The notes: generated by a model from the letters alone, not told the origin. 24,037 nt of DNA from JAIVHC01 sp049975505 (GCA_049975505.1 JBNGCY010000039.1:1-24037); one strand, 5' to 3'. Numbered from the stretch's first letter, positions 1 through 8,150 are shown. Numbers and translations: made by a program.

Positions 1-44
1 TATGGGTTAAAACTTGACTTTTTCCTGATCCTTATGCTAAGTCT

Positions 45-72
45 GCCCTGCTCTGCGCCGCAGGGCTTTTTT
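45..72 (+). terminator. Rho-independent terminator of the upstream gene
   Basis: Stem GCCCTGC (45-51) pairs with GCAGGGC (60-66) and is followed by six T (67-72). It is placed to end a plus-strand gene whose coding part lies before the window. The first 17 bases hold stop codons (TAA at 8-10, TGA at 15-17), but the tail is too short to identify that gene. Confidence 0.8.
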
Positions 73-82
73 AATAGTATAG

Positions 83-102
83 AACACCACAAAACACCAC
101 AA
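83..102 (+). repeat. Tandem 10-bp direct repeat in the atp leader
   Basis: AACACCACAA occurs twice back to back (83-92 and 93-102) with no mismatch, so the copies sit one helical turn apart. A GTGGT at about 109-113 can pair with the ACCAC of the second copy. The repeat lies between the upstream terminator and the first atp gene. It could be a regulator site or part of the mRNA leader; this is inference. No convincing -35/-10 pair was found in this leader. Confidence 0.6.
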
Positions 103-171
103 CGGTTAGTGGTTTCGTAGATACTGTTCAAGCATAAATTCAGATGTCGAAATCAAAAAAGGGGTAGCGCC

Positions 172-600
172 GTGATAAGTATTGATTGGACCATCCTGGT
201 GCAGTTTGTCAACTTTCTGGTACTGATGCTTATCCTTAATGCATTACTGTACCGTCCGCTACGCAGGGTAATGGCAGAACGCCAGGAAGGTATTGAAGCC
301 AAGCACCAGAAAGCCCGCGATCTCGAAGTTTCCATAAACGAAAAGATGGAACGCTACGAGAAAAAACTGCACGAAGCAAAAGTTGATGCCGGACAGGCAG
401 CAGCTGCAATTCGCAAGGAGGCAGCAAAGCGTGAAGCAACGATTCTCGGTTCAGCACGTGAAGAAGCGAACCGCCACCTTGAGCTCATTAAGGTTCAGGT
501 TGGCAAACAGGCGGATGCGGCGCGCAGCGGTCTGAAAAAAGAAACACAGAATCTGGCCGCAGCAATAGCCGGAAAGGTTTTGGGGAGGAAGGTAAAATGA
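172..600 (+). CDS. atpF': ATP synthase F0 subunit b' (AtpF')
   Basis: This is the second b-type subunit of the peripheral stalk, which holds the alpha3beta3 head still against the rotor. The 142-residue protein has one N-terminal membrane helix (about residues 7-26, then RPLRRVM). The rest is a long charged, Ala/Glu/Lys-rich coiled coil, as in the b/b' family. The start is GTG at 172, with GGGG at 161-164 as ribosome binding site. It is the first gene of the stalk/F1 operon and its stop overlaps the next start (ATGA at 597-600). Having both b' and b fits photosynthetic and deltaproteobacterial enzymes rather than the b2 homodimer of E. coli. Which of the two b genes is called b' rests on order and length. 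Confidence 0.9.
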   Translation: MISIDWTILVQFVNFLVLMLILNALLYRPLRRVMAERQEGIEAKHQKARDLEVSINEKMERYEKKLHEAKVDAGQAAAAIRKEAAKREATILGSAREEANRHLELIKVQVGKQADAARSGLKKETQNLAAAIAGKVLGRKVK

Positions 601-1196
601 TTTCTTTGCAGAGCGTGAAAAAACACAGCATTGCTTGCCTTGTTGCCGGGAGCCTCATAGGTGTTAGTACAGGATTGGCAATCGCTGCAGGTGATGGGCA
701 TCATGTCGACAGTGGTGTGTTGCTCAAAGATTTTCTCTACCGTGTCCTCAACTTCTCCTTACTTGTAGCCGGGCTGGCGTATTTTGTGGCTAGGCCGCTC
801 AAAAATGCCCTGGCAAACAGACGTGAAGGGATAGAAAAGGAACTCAGGGAAGCGCGGGAAGCGGCAGAATACGCGGAAAAACGCTTTGCCGAGTACGATG
901 CCAAACTCACCCGTGCCGAAGAGGAAATTGACCAGATAAAAGCCGATATTAAATACGAAGCGGAACTTGAAAAACAGCGCATCATTGAAAACGCAGAAAA
1001 GATGGCGACTAAAATAAAGGAAGATTCAGGCAAAACCGCAGAAAACGAGATAGAAAAAGCGCGCCTCGCTCTACAGCAGGAAGCAGCTGAGTTGGCGGTA
1101 AAACTTGCAGGTGAACTTCTTAAAAAGAATTTCAATCGAGAGGATCAGGCCCGCCTGGTTGAGGAATACAAGCTTAAAGTAGGAGAACTGCATTGA
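597..1196 (+). CDS. atpF: ATP synthase F0 subunit b
   Basis: Peripheral stalk subunit of 199 residues. A hydrophobic, signal-like segment lies at about residues 13-31, then a short polar stretch (GDGHHVDSG) and the usual b-type membrane helix at about 50-67 (VLNFSLLVAGLAYFV). A long charged coiled coil reaches the C-terminus. The extra N-terminal hydrophobic segment makes it longer than E. coli b (156 residues); whether it is cleaved cannot be told from sequence alone. The start has a very strong ribosome binding site (GGGGAGGAAGG) and overlaps the atpF' stop by 4 bases. Its own stop overlaps the atpH start, so atpF'-atpF-atpH are probably translationally coupled. Confidence 0.92.
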   Translation: MISLQSVKKHSIACLVAGSLIGVSTGLAIAAGDGHHVDSGVLLKDFLYRVLNFSLLVAGLAYFVARPLKNALANRREGIEKELREAREAAEYAEKRFAEYDAKLTRAEEEIDQIKADIKYEAELEKQRIIENAEKMATKIKEDSGKTAENEIEKARLALQQEAAELAVKLAGELLKKNFNREDQARLVEEYKLKVGELH

Positions 1197-1735
1197 GTAA
1201 AAGTGCGATTTCGAAACGGTATGCCAAGGCATTGGTAGAACTGGCGGTAGAAAAAGACCTTCTGGATTCCTACGCTGGCGAGCTTGGTCAGATGAACAGT
1301 CTGCTCAAGCATGAGACAGCCTTGCGGTTGTTACTCGAAAGTCCGACTCTGGCTGTGGAGAAAAAGACTGCGATTATGGCTGATGTTGCCCAGGCAATGG
1401 AATTGTCAGATGGGATCAAAAACTTTGTCTGTCTTCTTACCCTTAAAGATCGTATCCAGTATTTGCCGCAGATATACACCGAGTATATAAAACTCGCCGA
1501 TGAAATCAGCGGTGTGGTTCGCGCCAGGGTGGAATCAGCCGCGAAACTGACCAAGGCGCAGATAGCCAAGATCAAGGAAGGGTTGGAAAAGCAGACCGGG
1601 AAGACTGTTAAACTCAATACTAGAGTAAATTCAGCCTTGATAGGTGGGCTTAAAACCGAAGTTGGCGGAAAAGTATTTGACGGCAGTATTAAAACCCAGT
1701 TACAGCGGATTGAAGATACCTTAAAGAAGGGGTAA
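1193..1735 (+). CDS. atpH: ATP synthase F1 subunit delta
   Basis: Delta (OSCP) joins the top of the alpha3beta3 head to the b/b' stalk. The 180-residue length is normal. The N-terminal helical domain opens with SKRYAKALVELA, and the conserved C-terminal part contains LNTRVNSALIGGLKTEVGGKVFDGSI, which is the family signature. The start is TTG at 1193, overlapping the atpF stop (TTGA). An AGTAGGAG ribosome binding site at 1179-1186 supports this uncommon start, and no better start is nearby. It lies 8 bases ahead of atpA in the same operon. Confidence 0.93.
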   Translation: MSKSAISKRYAKALVELAVEKDLLDSYAGELGQMNSLLKHETALRLLLESPTLAVEKKTAIMADVAQAMELSDGIKNFVCLLTLKDRIQYLPQIYTEYIKLADEISGVVRARVESAAKLTKAQIAKIKEGLEKQTGKTVKLNTRVNSALIGGLKTEVGGKVFDGSIKTQLQRIEDTLKKG

Positions 1736-1743
1736 GCGTACTC

Positions 1744-3252
1744 ATGGAAATCAAAGCAGAAGAAATCAGTGCGATAATTCGAAAGCAAATCGAAAACTAC
1801 GATGGTGGAGTTGAGGTCAGCGAGACCGGCAGTATTATCTCCATCGGTGACGGTATTGCCCGTATCCATGGCCTGGACAAGGCTATGTCCGGTGAGCTTC
1901 TTGAGTTCCCCGGCGGGATTATGGGGATGGTTCTGAACCTTGAAGAAGACAATGTCGGGGCGGCTATCCTCGGGGATGCCGAGCACATTAAGGAAGGAGA
2001 TACGGTAAAGCGTACTGAACGTATCGTGGAGGTTCCGATTGGTGAACAACTGCTCGGGCGTGTGGTTAACGGCATCGGGATCCCTATCGATGGAAAAGGG
2101 GAGATCAAAGCCGAGCGGTATGGCCAGGTTGAGATCAAAGCCCCAGGTATTGTTGAGCGTAAATCGGTCCACGAGCCGGTTCAGACCGGCCTGAAGGCGA
2201 TTGACTCCATGGTACCGATCGGACGCGGCCAGCGTGAACTTATTATCGGCGACCGTCAGACCGGAAAAACAGCAGTTGCGGTAGATACCATCATCAACCA
2301 GAAGGGTGAGGATGTTGTATGTATCTATGTTGCAATCGGGCAGAAACGCTCTACCGTTGCTCAGGTGGTTGATAAACTCAAACAGCATGGCGCCATGGAT
2401 TACACCATTGTCGTTGCCGCAACCGCCTCCGACCCCGCACCCCTGCAGTATATGGCTCCTTATTCCGGGGTAACCATGGGAGAGTACTTTCGTGATAATG
2501 GCAAGCACGCGGTAATTATCTATGATGACTTGTCCAAACAGGCCGTAGCCTATCGTCAGCTTTCTCTGCTCCTGCGGCGTCCGCCGGGACGTGAGGCCTT
2601 TCCCGGGGATGTTTTCTATATCCACAGCCGCCTGCTCGAGCGCGCTGCCAAACTCAGTGATGATCGCGGTGCCGGTTCTCTGACCGCTCTGCCGATTATC
2701 GAGACTCAGGCCGGTGACGTTTCTGCATACATTCCGACTAACGTGATTTCCATTACTGATGGTCAGATATTCCTGGAGACCGACCTGTTCTACTCCGGTG
2801 TACGCCCGGCGATCAACGTCGGCCTTTCGGTATCGCGTGTAGGGGGCAGTGCGCAGATTAAGGCCATGAAGCAGGTTGCCGGAACGTTGCGTCTTGCCCT
2901 GGCTCAGTACCGTGAAATGGCGGCTTTCGCTCAGTTCGGCTCCGATCTGGATGCGGCAACGCAGAAACAGCTGCACCGCGGTGAGCGTCTGGTTGAGATT
3001 CTCAAGCAGCCACAGTACAAACCCCTCCCCGTTGAAGAGCAGGTAATTTCTATCTATGCTGCCAACAACGGCTACGTGGATGATTATCCGGTAAGCTCTA
3101 TTCAGAAATATGAGCGTGAGCTGCTGGCTTTTATGCAAACCAAGCATTCAGACTTTATGAACGATCTGCAGCAGAAAAAGGCGATTGACAGCGATCTAGA
3201 AGCTCGCCTGCAGAAAGCTCTGGAAGAATTCAAAGCCCAGTTTGTAGCATAA
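1744..3252 (+). CDS. atpA: ATP synthase F1 subunit alpha
   Basis: Non-catalytic nucleotide-binding subunit of the F1 head. The 502 residues match the family. The N-terminal beta-barrel is followed by the Walker A motif GDRQTGKT (residues 169-176), the conserved YDDLSKQA at about 260-267, and the signature PAINVGLSVSRVGG with the arginine finger R365 that reaches into the beta catalytic site. The C-terminal helical bundle is complete. The ATG start is preceded by AGAAGGGG (1725-1732), 11 bases away. It belongs to the atpF'FHAGDC operon. The very long open frame on the opposite strand here is a shadow. Confidence 0.98.
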   Translation: MEIKAEEISAIIRKQIENYDGGVEVSETGSIISIGDGIARIHGLDKAMSGELLEFPGGIMGMVLNLEEDNVGAAILGDAEHIKEGDTVKRTERIVEVPIGEQLLGRVVNGIGIPIDGKGEIKAERYGQVEIKAPGIVERKSVHEPVQTGLKAIDSMVPIGRGQRELIIGDRQTGKTAVAVDTIINQKGEDVVCIYVAIGQKRSTVAQVVDKLKQHGAMDYTIVVAATASDPAPLQYMAPYSGVTMGEYFRDNGKHAVIIYDDLSKQAVAYRQLSLLLRRPPGREAFPGDVFYIHSRLLERAAKLSDDRGAGSLTALPIIETQAGDVSAYIPTNVISITDGQIFLETDLFYSGVRPAINVGLSVSRVGGSAQIKAMKQVAGTLRLALAQYREMAAFAQFGSDLDAATQKQLHRGERLVEILKQPQYKPLPVEEQVISIYAANNGYVDDYPVSSIQKYERELLAFMQTKHSDFMNDLQQKKAIDSDLEARLQKALEEFKAQFVA

Positions 3253-3274
3253 GCCATCACCTGAGGATTCAATT

Positions 3275-4141
3275 ATGGCAAATCTCAAGGAGATAAAAAA
3301 GCGCATCGGTTCGGTGAAAAACACGCAGCAGATTACCAAAGCGATGAAGATGGTATCTGCCGCGAAGTTGCGCCGCGCCCAGGAAGCTGTTGTTGCGGCC
3401 AGACCATACTCAGATAAAATGAAGGAGGTTCTGACCAGCATAGCTGCGCGTGATATCGAGACATCACACCCTCTGCTCGAGCAACGGGAAAAGAACAATG
3501 CCCTGATCCTGCTTATAACTGCGGACAGGGGGCTCTGTGGCGGGTTTAACAGCAATATCACCAAGGCGGCGGTCAAATTCGTACAGCAGCAGACCGACGA
3601 CTATGCCGAATACACCCTCAGAATCGTCGGAAAAAAGGGTAAGGATCTGCTCAAACGGCGTAAAGATGTAAATATTGATAAGGTGTATGAAAATATTACC
3701 GGCAGTGTTACCTATGCCACAGCGGCACTGCTTGGTCAGGAAATAGTGGAAGACTATGAAGCTGAGAAGTACGATGCGGTGTATATCATCTACAACCAGT
3801 TTCACAGTGCTATAAACCAGGAGGTAACGGTCAATCAGTTGCTTCCCATTGTTCCTGAAGAAGCCGAGGAAGAGCACTATGTTGCAGACTTTATCTATGA
3901 GCCTGACTCGGAAAAAGTTCTGCATTCAATTCTGCCTAAATATATCGAGGTGCAGGTTTTCGGCGCATTACTTGAATCGGTGGCGTCGGAACATGGTGCG
4001 CGTATGAGCAGTATGGACAGTGCAACGAAGAATGCTTCTGAAATGATCAACAAGCTGACGTTGCAGTACAACCGGGCCCGTCAGGCAGCGATTACCAAAG
4101 AGTTGATGGAAATCGTATCCGGTGCTGAGTCGATTAAATAG
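3275..4141 (+). CDS. atpG: ATP synthase F1 subunit gamma
   Basis: Central rotor shaft of F1. The 288 residues start with ANLKEIKKRIGSVKNTQQITKAMKMVSAAKLRRAQ, the N-terminal coiled-coil helix that is near-invariant in the family. The C-terminal partner helix carries MDSATKNASEMINKLTLQYNRARQAAITKEL. The middle Rossmann-like domain (ITADRGLCGGFN) is present. The start ATG is 7 bases after TGAGGA (3262-3267). There is no insertion of the kind found in cyanobacterial or chloroplast gamma. It follows atpA by 22 bases. Confidence 0.97.
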   Translation: MANLKEIKKRIGSVKNTQQITKAMKMVSAAKLRRAQEAVVAARPYSDKMKEVLTSIAARDIETSHPLLEQREKNNALILLITADRGLCGGFNSNITKAAVKFVQQQTDDYAEYTLRIVGKKGKDLLKRRKDVNIDKVYENITGSVTYATAALLGQEIVEDYEAEKYDAVYIIYNQFHSAINQEVTVNQLLPIVPEEAEEEHYVADFIYEPDSEKVLHSILPKYIEVQVFGALLESVASEHGARMSSMDSATKNASEMINKLTLQYNRARQAAITKELMEIVSGAESIK

Positions 4142-4193
4142 AACATTTAAGGATAAAACTCTCCACGTAGTGGTGTAGAAGGAGTAATTCATC

Positions 4194-5603
4194 ATGAACA
4201 AGGGTAAGGTAGTTCAAGTCATCGGGCCGGTTGTTGACGTTCAGTTTGAGGCCGGCAAACTTCCTGAGGTTTACCATGCGGTGAAAATTACAAATCCCGC
4301 CATCAACGATCAGGAATGGAATCTGGTTTGTGAGGTAGCTCAGCATCTGGGCGAAAATACCGTGCGCACCATTGCCATGGACGGTACTGAAGGCCTTGTT
4401 CGTGGGCAAGAGGTGCTGGATACCGGCAAACAGATAACTATGCCGGTAGGTAAACAGACTCTGGGCCGGATTATGAATGTAATCGGCGAGCCTGTGGATG
4501 AGGCGGGTCCCATAGGGGCAGATGAACATTGGGAAATCCACCGCCCTGCGCCTGAATTTGTCAAGCAGTCTACTACCGTTGAGTCCTTTGAAACTGGAAT
4601 CAAGGTTATCGATCTTCTCGCTCCCTACGCACGTGGAGGTAAAATTGGTCTCTTCGGCGGTGCGGGTGTAGGCAAAACCGTTCTGATTATGGAACTGATC
4701 AACAACGTTGCCCAGCAGCACGGGGGTTTTTCCGTTTTCGCCGGGGTAGGCGAGCGTACCCGTGAGGGTAACGACTTGTGGGAAGAGATGAAGGAATCAG
4801 GTGTTCTCGACAAAGCCTCCCTTATCTACGGACAGATGAACGAGCCCCCCGGAGCCCGTGCGCGCGTGGCTCTTTCCGCTCTCACCGTTGCCGAGTACTT
4901 CCGGGATGAAGGTGGTCAGGATGTTCTGTTGTTCGTAGATAATATTTTCCGCTTTACCCAGGCTGGTTCCGAGGTTTCCGCACTCCTCGGGCGTATTCCT
5001 TCAGCGGTTGGTTATCAGCCTACCCTGAGTACTGAGATGGGGGAACTGCAGGAGCGTATTACCACTACAGACAAGGGCTCCATTACATCTGTTCAGGCTG
5101 TATACGTTCCTGCTGATGACCTTACCGACCCCGCTCCGGCTACGGTTTTTGCCCACCTTGATGCCACTACGGTTCTTTCACGTTCTATTGCCGAGCTCGG
5201 CATCTATCCCGCGGTGGATCCGCTTGATTCCAGCAGTACCATTCTTGACCCCCAGGTGGTGGGGGAAGAGCACTATGAACTCGCTCGTGAGGTTCAGTAT
5301 GTACTCCAGCGCTATAAGGATCTGCAGGACATTATCGCGATTCTGGGTATGGATGAGCTTTCAGAAGAGGATAAGCAGGTGGTTGCGCGTGCGCGTAAGA
5401 TCCAGCGATTCCTCTCTCAGCCGTTTTTTGTAGCAGAGGTGTTTACCGGTTCACCGGGCAAATATGTTGAGCTTAAGGACACCATCAAAGGATTCCGTGA
5501 GATTCTCGACGGTAAGCACGATGACCTCCCGGAGCAGGCGTTCTACCTTGTCGGCACCATTGAAGAGGCCGTAGAAAAAGCTAAAGCAATGGCTGCAGCG
5601 TAA
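4194..5603 (+). CDS. atpD: ATP synthase F1 subunit beta
   Basis: Catalytic subunit that makes ATP from ADP and phosphate. The 469 residues hold the Walker A motif GGAGVGKT (155-162), the GERTREG loop with the catalytic glutamate E187, the Walker B region LLFVDNIFRF, and the DELSEEDK lever of the C-terminal domain that touches gamma. All key residues are intact. A strong ribosome binding site (GAAGGAG) precedes the ATG. The 52-base gap after atpG contains a small CCAC-GTA-GTGG hairpin just before this ribosome binding site. Confidence 0.98.
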   Translation: MNKGKVVQVIGPVVDVQFEAGKLPEVYHAVKITNPAINDQEWNLVCEVAQHLGENTVRTIAMDGTEGLVRGQEVLDTGKQITMPVGKQTLGRIMNVIGEPVDEAGPIGADEHWEIHRPAPEFVKQSTTVESFETGIKVIDLLAPYARGGKIGLFGGAGVGKTVLIMELINNVAQQHGGFSVFAGVGERTREGNDLWEEMKESGVLDKASLIYGQMNEPPGARARVALSALTVAEYFRDEGGQDVLLFVDNIFRFTQAGSEVSALLGRIPSAVGYQPTLSTEMGELQERITTTDKGSITSVQAVYVPADDLTDPAPATVFAHLDATTVLSRSIAELGIYPAVDPLDSSSTILDPQVVGEEHYELAREVQYVLQRYKDLQDIIAILGMDELSEEDKQVVARARKIQRFLSQPFFVAEVFTGSPGKYVELKDTIKGFREILDGKHDDLPEQAFYLVGTIEEAVEKAKAMAAA

Positions 5604-5657
5604 GCTGAAAACCTGTTCAGATGTTAGGTTGTCTTGCACGTATAAAGGAAGTCGCAC

Positions 5658-6065
5658 ATGGCTGATAAATTGAAACTGGAGATGGTTACACCCTACAAGC
5701 AGGTGCTCTCTGAAGAGGTGGATGAAATCGTAATGCCGGGACAGATGGGTGAATTAGGTATTCTTCCCGGGCATACCCCGATTCTGACAACCTTGAAGGT
5801 GGGAGAATTCACCTATCGCAAGGGCGGCTCATCATTTCATGTGGCTGTAAACTGGGGTTACGTTGAAGTTGAGGATGATACAGTTATCGTCCTGGCCGAG
5901 ACAGCTGAACCTGCAGATGAGATAGATATTGCCAGAGCCAAGGCTGCCCTGGGACGTGCGGAAGAAGCGCTGAAGAAACTTGATCCCGAAGATAAGGATT
6001 ACCGTATCATGGAGGCCGCTCTTGTGCGTGCCCTGATTCGTATCCAGGTAGCTGGCGGCAAATAG
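5658..6065 (+). CDS. atpC: ATP synthase F1 subunit epsilon
   Basis: Rotor subunit that joins gamma to the c-ring and can restrain ATP hydrolysis. The 135 residues show the N-terminal beta-sandwich (KLEMVTPYKQVLSEEVDEIVMPGQMGELGILPGHTPILTTL is read across residues 5-45) and a C-terminal helical hairpin rich in Ala, Glu and Lys. The length indicates that the inhibitory C-terminal helices are present. The ribosome binding site is AAGGAAG. It is the last gene of the first atp operon and is followed at once by a strong terminator. Confidence 0.96.
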   Translation: MADKLKLEMVTPYKQVLSEEVDEIVMPGQMGELGILPGHTPILTTLKVGEFTYRKGGSSFHVAVNWGYVEVEDDTVIVLAETAEPADEIDIARAKAALGRAEEALKKLDPEDKDYRIMEAALVRALIRIQVAGGK

Positions 6066-6086
6066 TGAACGGTGTATATAGCTCTG

Positions 6087-6126
6087 ACAAAGAAGGGCAA
6101 CTCCTGGTGGAGTTGCCCTTCTTTGT
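6087..6126. terminator. Perfect bidirectional terminator hairpin between atpC and the K+ channel gene
   Basis: An 18-bp perfect stem (6087-6104 with 6109-6126) has a TGGT loop. The arms are AAAGAAGGG-rich on one side and CCCTTCTTT-rich on the other, so either strand ends in T-rich sequence. It lies between two converging genes (atpC ends at 6065, the channel gene at 6165) and probably serves both. Confidence 0.9.
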
Positions 6127-6164
6127 TATCGAGTAAAATATTTACTTTACCGACGAACCACAAC

Positions 6165-7163
6165 TCAGCGTGCCTGTTGTTCGAGTTTTTTTATCGCATC
6201 CGGCTTGCCTAGAATAATCAGGGTATCATCCGCATTAATTTCGGTGCTTGCAGCGGGATTAAAGGTCATATTGCTTGCACCACTTTTGCGTATTGCCACA
6301 ATAATAATATTGTGGGTGGAGCGGATAGGTGAATTCTGCAGGGTTTTTCCCACCAGTTGCGAGTCGTGCCCTACCCTTATCTCTTCAATCTGCAGTTCCA
6401 GATGGTGGTATCCGGTTGCAATGTCGATGAAATCGACCACTGAAGGGCGTAAGATCGCCTGTGCCATCCTGCTCGCGCCAATGGTATAGGGAGAAACAAC
6501 CTTTGATGCTCCGGCCCGTATCAGTTTCTTTTCGGTACTATCCTCGCCGGAGCGGGCAAGTATATAAAGCTCAGGATTAAGTCCCCGCGCGGTTAAGGTG
6601 ATGTACACATTATCGGTATCAGAGGTTACGGCAGTCACTATCCCCCGCGCTCTATTAATCCCTGCGCTCTCCAGAGTCGCATCTACAGTTGCGTCCCCCT
6701 GAATGTAAATATACCCATCTTTTTTGAGCATTTCACAGACATCTGCATTCTGCTCCACGATTACAAATTCCAGCCCGTTGGCGCTGAACTCATTGCTGAT
6801 ATATCTGCCGATGCGTCCATATCCGCAGATAATATAGTGCGCACTTAACTGATCAATCTGCTGCTGCATTTTTTTCAATCCAATGATTTCTCTGAATTTG
6901 CCTTCGACCATGAATTGTACCAGACTCCCCAGGGTATATGCGAGGATACCGGTACCGCTGATAATCAGAAACGAAGTAAACAGCCGCCCCGCTTCAGATA
7001 GAGGATGGACTTCACCAAAGCCGACCGTTGAGATAGTTACAACGGTCATATAGAACGCCTCTAATAGCGTCCAGTCTTCATAGTAGATATACCCCGCCGT
7101 GCCCATAATTAAAACCAAACCGAGCAGGATCAGGGCGATGAAGATATTATGCAAGCGTTCCAT
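6165..7163 (-). CDS. Two-helix K+ channel with RCK (TrkA-N/TrkA-C) domain
   Basis: Probably a ligand-gated potassium channel of the MthK/Kch type. The N-terminal part has two membrane helices around a pore loop with the K+ selectivity filter TVGFGE. A linker leads to the RCK Rossmann domain (ICGYGRIGRY, with the acidic residue at the end of the second strand in FVIVEQN) and a TrkA-C domain that ends with DDTLIILGKPDAI. About 332 residues, normal for the family. I chose ATG at 7163. A TTG three codons upstream (7172) would overlap a -10-like TATACT. No clear ribosome binding site precedes either start. The gene stands alone, divergent from the GntR gene and convergent with atpC. Which ligand gates it cannot be told. 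Confidence 0.88.
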   Translation of the reverse strand: MERLHNIFIALILLGLVLIMGTAGYIYYEDWTLLEAFYMTVVTISTVGFGEVHPLSEAGRLFTSFLIISGTGILAYTLGSLVQFMVEGKFREIIGLKKMQQQIDQLSAHYIICGYGRIGRYISNEFSANGLEFVIVEQNADVCEMLKKDGYIYIQGDATVDATLESAGINRARGIVTAVTSDTDNVYITLTARGLNPELYILARSGEDSTEKKLIRAGASKVVSPYTIGASRMAQAILRPSVVDFIDIATGYHHLELQIEEIRVGHDSQLVGKTLQNSPIRSTHNIIIVAIRKSGASNMTFNPAASTEINADDTLIILGKPDAIKKLEQQAR

Positions 7164-7172
7164 GATGTTCAA

Positions 7173-7202
7173 AGTATAGGCGCTGGGCTGTGTTTACAAC
7201 AA
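7173..7202 (-). promoter_or_regulatory. Possible promoter of the K+ channel gene, near-leaderless
   Basis: On the minus strand TATACT (7178-7173) lies only 9 bases before the ATG at 7163. A weak -35 (TTGTTG at 7202-7197, 18-bp spacer) precedes it. If it is used, the transcript would start 3-6 bases before the ATG, which agrees with the missing ribosome binding site. The -35 match is poor. Confidence 0.3.
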
Positions 7203-7260
7203 TAACTTTGCTTTTCAATATGCAGAATTCAGGCTGAGTAAAACTTCCTGGATAAAATTA

Positions 7261-7288
7261 TTGCTTTCTAGTGTATACTGTATACAAT
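7261..7288 (+). promoter_or_regulatory. Promoter of the GntR gene with an operator palindrome inside it
   Basis: -35 TTGCTT (7261-7266) and -10 TACAAT (7283-7288) are 16 bp apart. Between and overlapping them is the perfect palindrome TGTATACTGTATACA (7272-7286, centre T7279). GntR-family proteins bind such GTATAC-type dyads, and a site placed here would block RNA polymerase. The natural reading is autorepression by the GntR protein encoded 60 bases downstream. The palindrome is seen directly; the regulator pairing is inference. Confidence 0.65.
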
Positions 7289-7348
7289 AAACCTGATGTA
7301 AAGAGAATATTCGTGCAGTTTTAAATTACGCTGAATGGAGATTGTAGA

Positions 7349-8020
7349 GTGCAGCACCACCAGACCCTGCGAGAAAAAATTCTTGAAAATATCCGCGATG
7401 CCATACTCAAAGGTGATCTGAAACCGGGAGAACGCGTGTCGGAGCCCGATATTGCGGAACGCTATGGTATCAGCCGTACCCCGATTCGCGAGGCCTTCCG
7501 GCAGTTGGAATCTGAAGGGTATCTTACGGTAATCCCGCGTAAGGGTGCCGTGGTTGCCAAGCATAGCGAGAAGGATATTGAGGAGTTCTATTCAATTAAA
7601 AGTGTGTTGGAAGGGTATGCTGCGCAACTGGCAGCAGAACGAATGACTCCTAAAGATATTGATAAGCTCGAAGCCATCAATAATCGTCTGGAAAAATTGA
7701 GCAAGAGCAAGGACGTAAAAACCTTTTTCCGCGCGCACAATGAATTTCATGAGTACTTTATCCGCGCTGCCGGAAATAAGAAACTTCATGAGCTCATTCA
7801 GCAGCTGCTCAAAAAATTTGAATATCTGCGGATCGCATCTCTTTCACTGCCGGGGCGCATGGAAATCTCGGTACAGGAACATAAAAAAATTATCGAAGCA
7901 TTCCGCAATAACGACGGCCATACGGCAGATCTACTGGTGCGTAAAAACGCGGCCTATGGTGGTCAGGTACTGTTGCAAAGTAAAAATGAACAGGATGATA
8001 ACCAGAGCGGATGCATCTGA
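7349..8020 (+). CDS. GntR-family transcriptional regulator, FCD (FadR) subfamily
   Basis: A DNA-binding regulator of 223 residues. The N-terminal winged helix (about residues 8-72) has the typical IRDAILKGDLKPGERVSE, a recognition helix around ISRTPIREAFRQLE, and the wing IPRKGAVVAK. The rest is an FCD helical ligand domain. FCD proteins usually carry an Asp and three His that bind a metal. Here H134 and H178 are in place, but the Asp position reads H130 and the last His position reads N200. The start is GTG at 7349, 8 bases after ATGGAG (7335-7340). The effector is unknown. Its neighbours (K+ channel, ABC exporter) do not form an obvious regulon, and a palindrome in its own promoter suggests autoregulation. 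Confidence 0.9.
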   Translation: MQHHQTLREKILENIRDAILKGDLKPGERVSEPDIAERYGISRTPIREAFRQLESEGYLTVIPRKGAVVAKHSEKDIEEFYSIKSVLEGYAAQLAAERMTPKDIDKLEAINNRLEKLSKSKDVKTFFRAHNEFHEYFIRAAGNKKLHELIQQLLKKFEYLRIASLSLPGRMEISVQEHKKIIEAFRNNDGHTADLLVRKNAAYGGQVLLQSKNEQDDNQSGCI

Positions 8021-8150
8021 GTTGAATATTCAAAGAGATGGAAGCAGTATTCCCCGAGGCCGCTTGCACATGCAGGAGCGCCGCGAGAAACCGCTGGATC
8101 TCGACCGGGATTTTTGATTGTTTAAGAATGAATAGCCAGCAGAGTCAATC

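Noticed and set aside
14..40. TTGACT followed by TATGCT as an atp promoter
   Set aside because: The spacing is only 13 bp, and the upstream gene's terminator lies directly downstream.
1288..3147. A 619-codon open frame on the minus strand across atpH and atpA
   Set aside because: It is fully antisense to two certain genes, has no recognisable motif and its composition follows the atpA codon pattern. It is a shadow.
8021..8150. Possible small ORF of 32 codons (TTG at 8022, stop before 8118) after the GntR gene
   Set aside because: No ribosome binding site, no recognisable family, and the only support is an open frame. The region otherwise holds a weak GAGA/TCTC hairpin and nothing firm.
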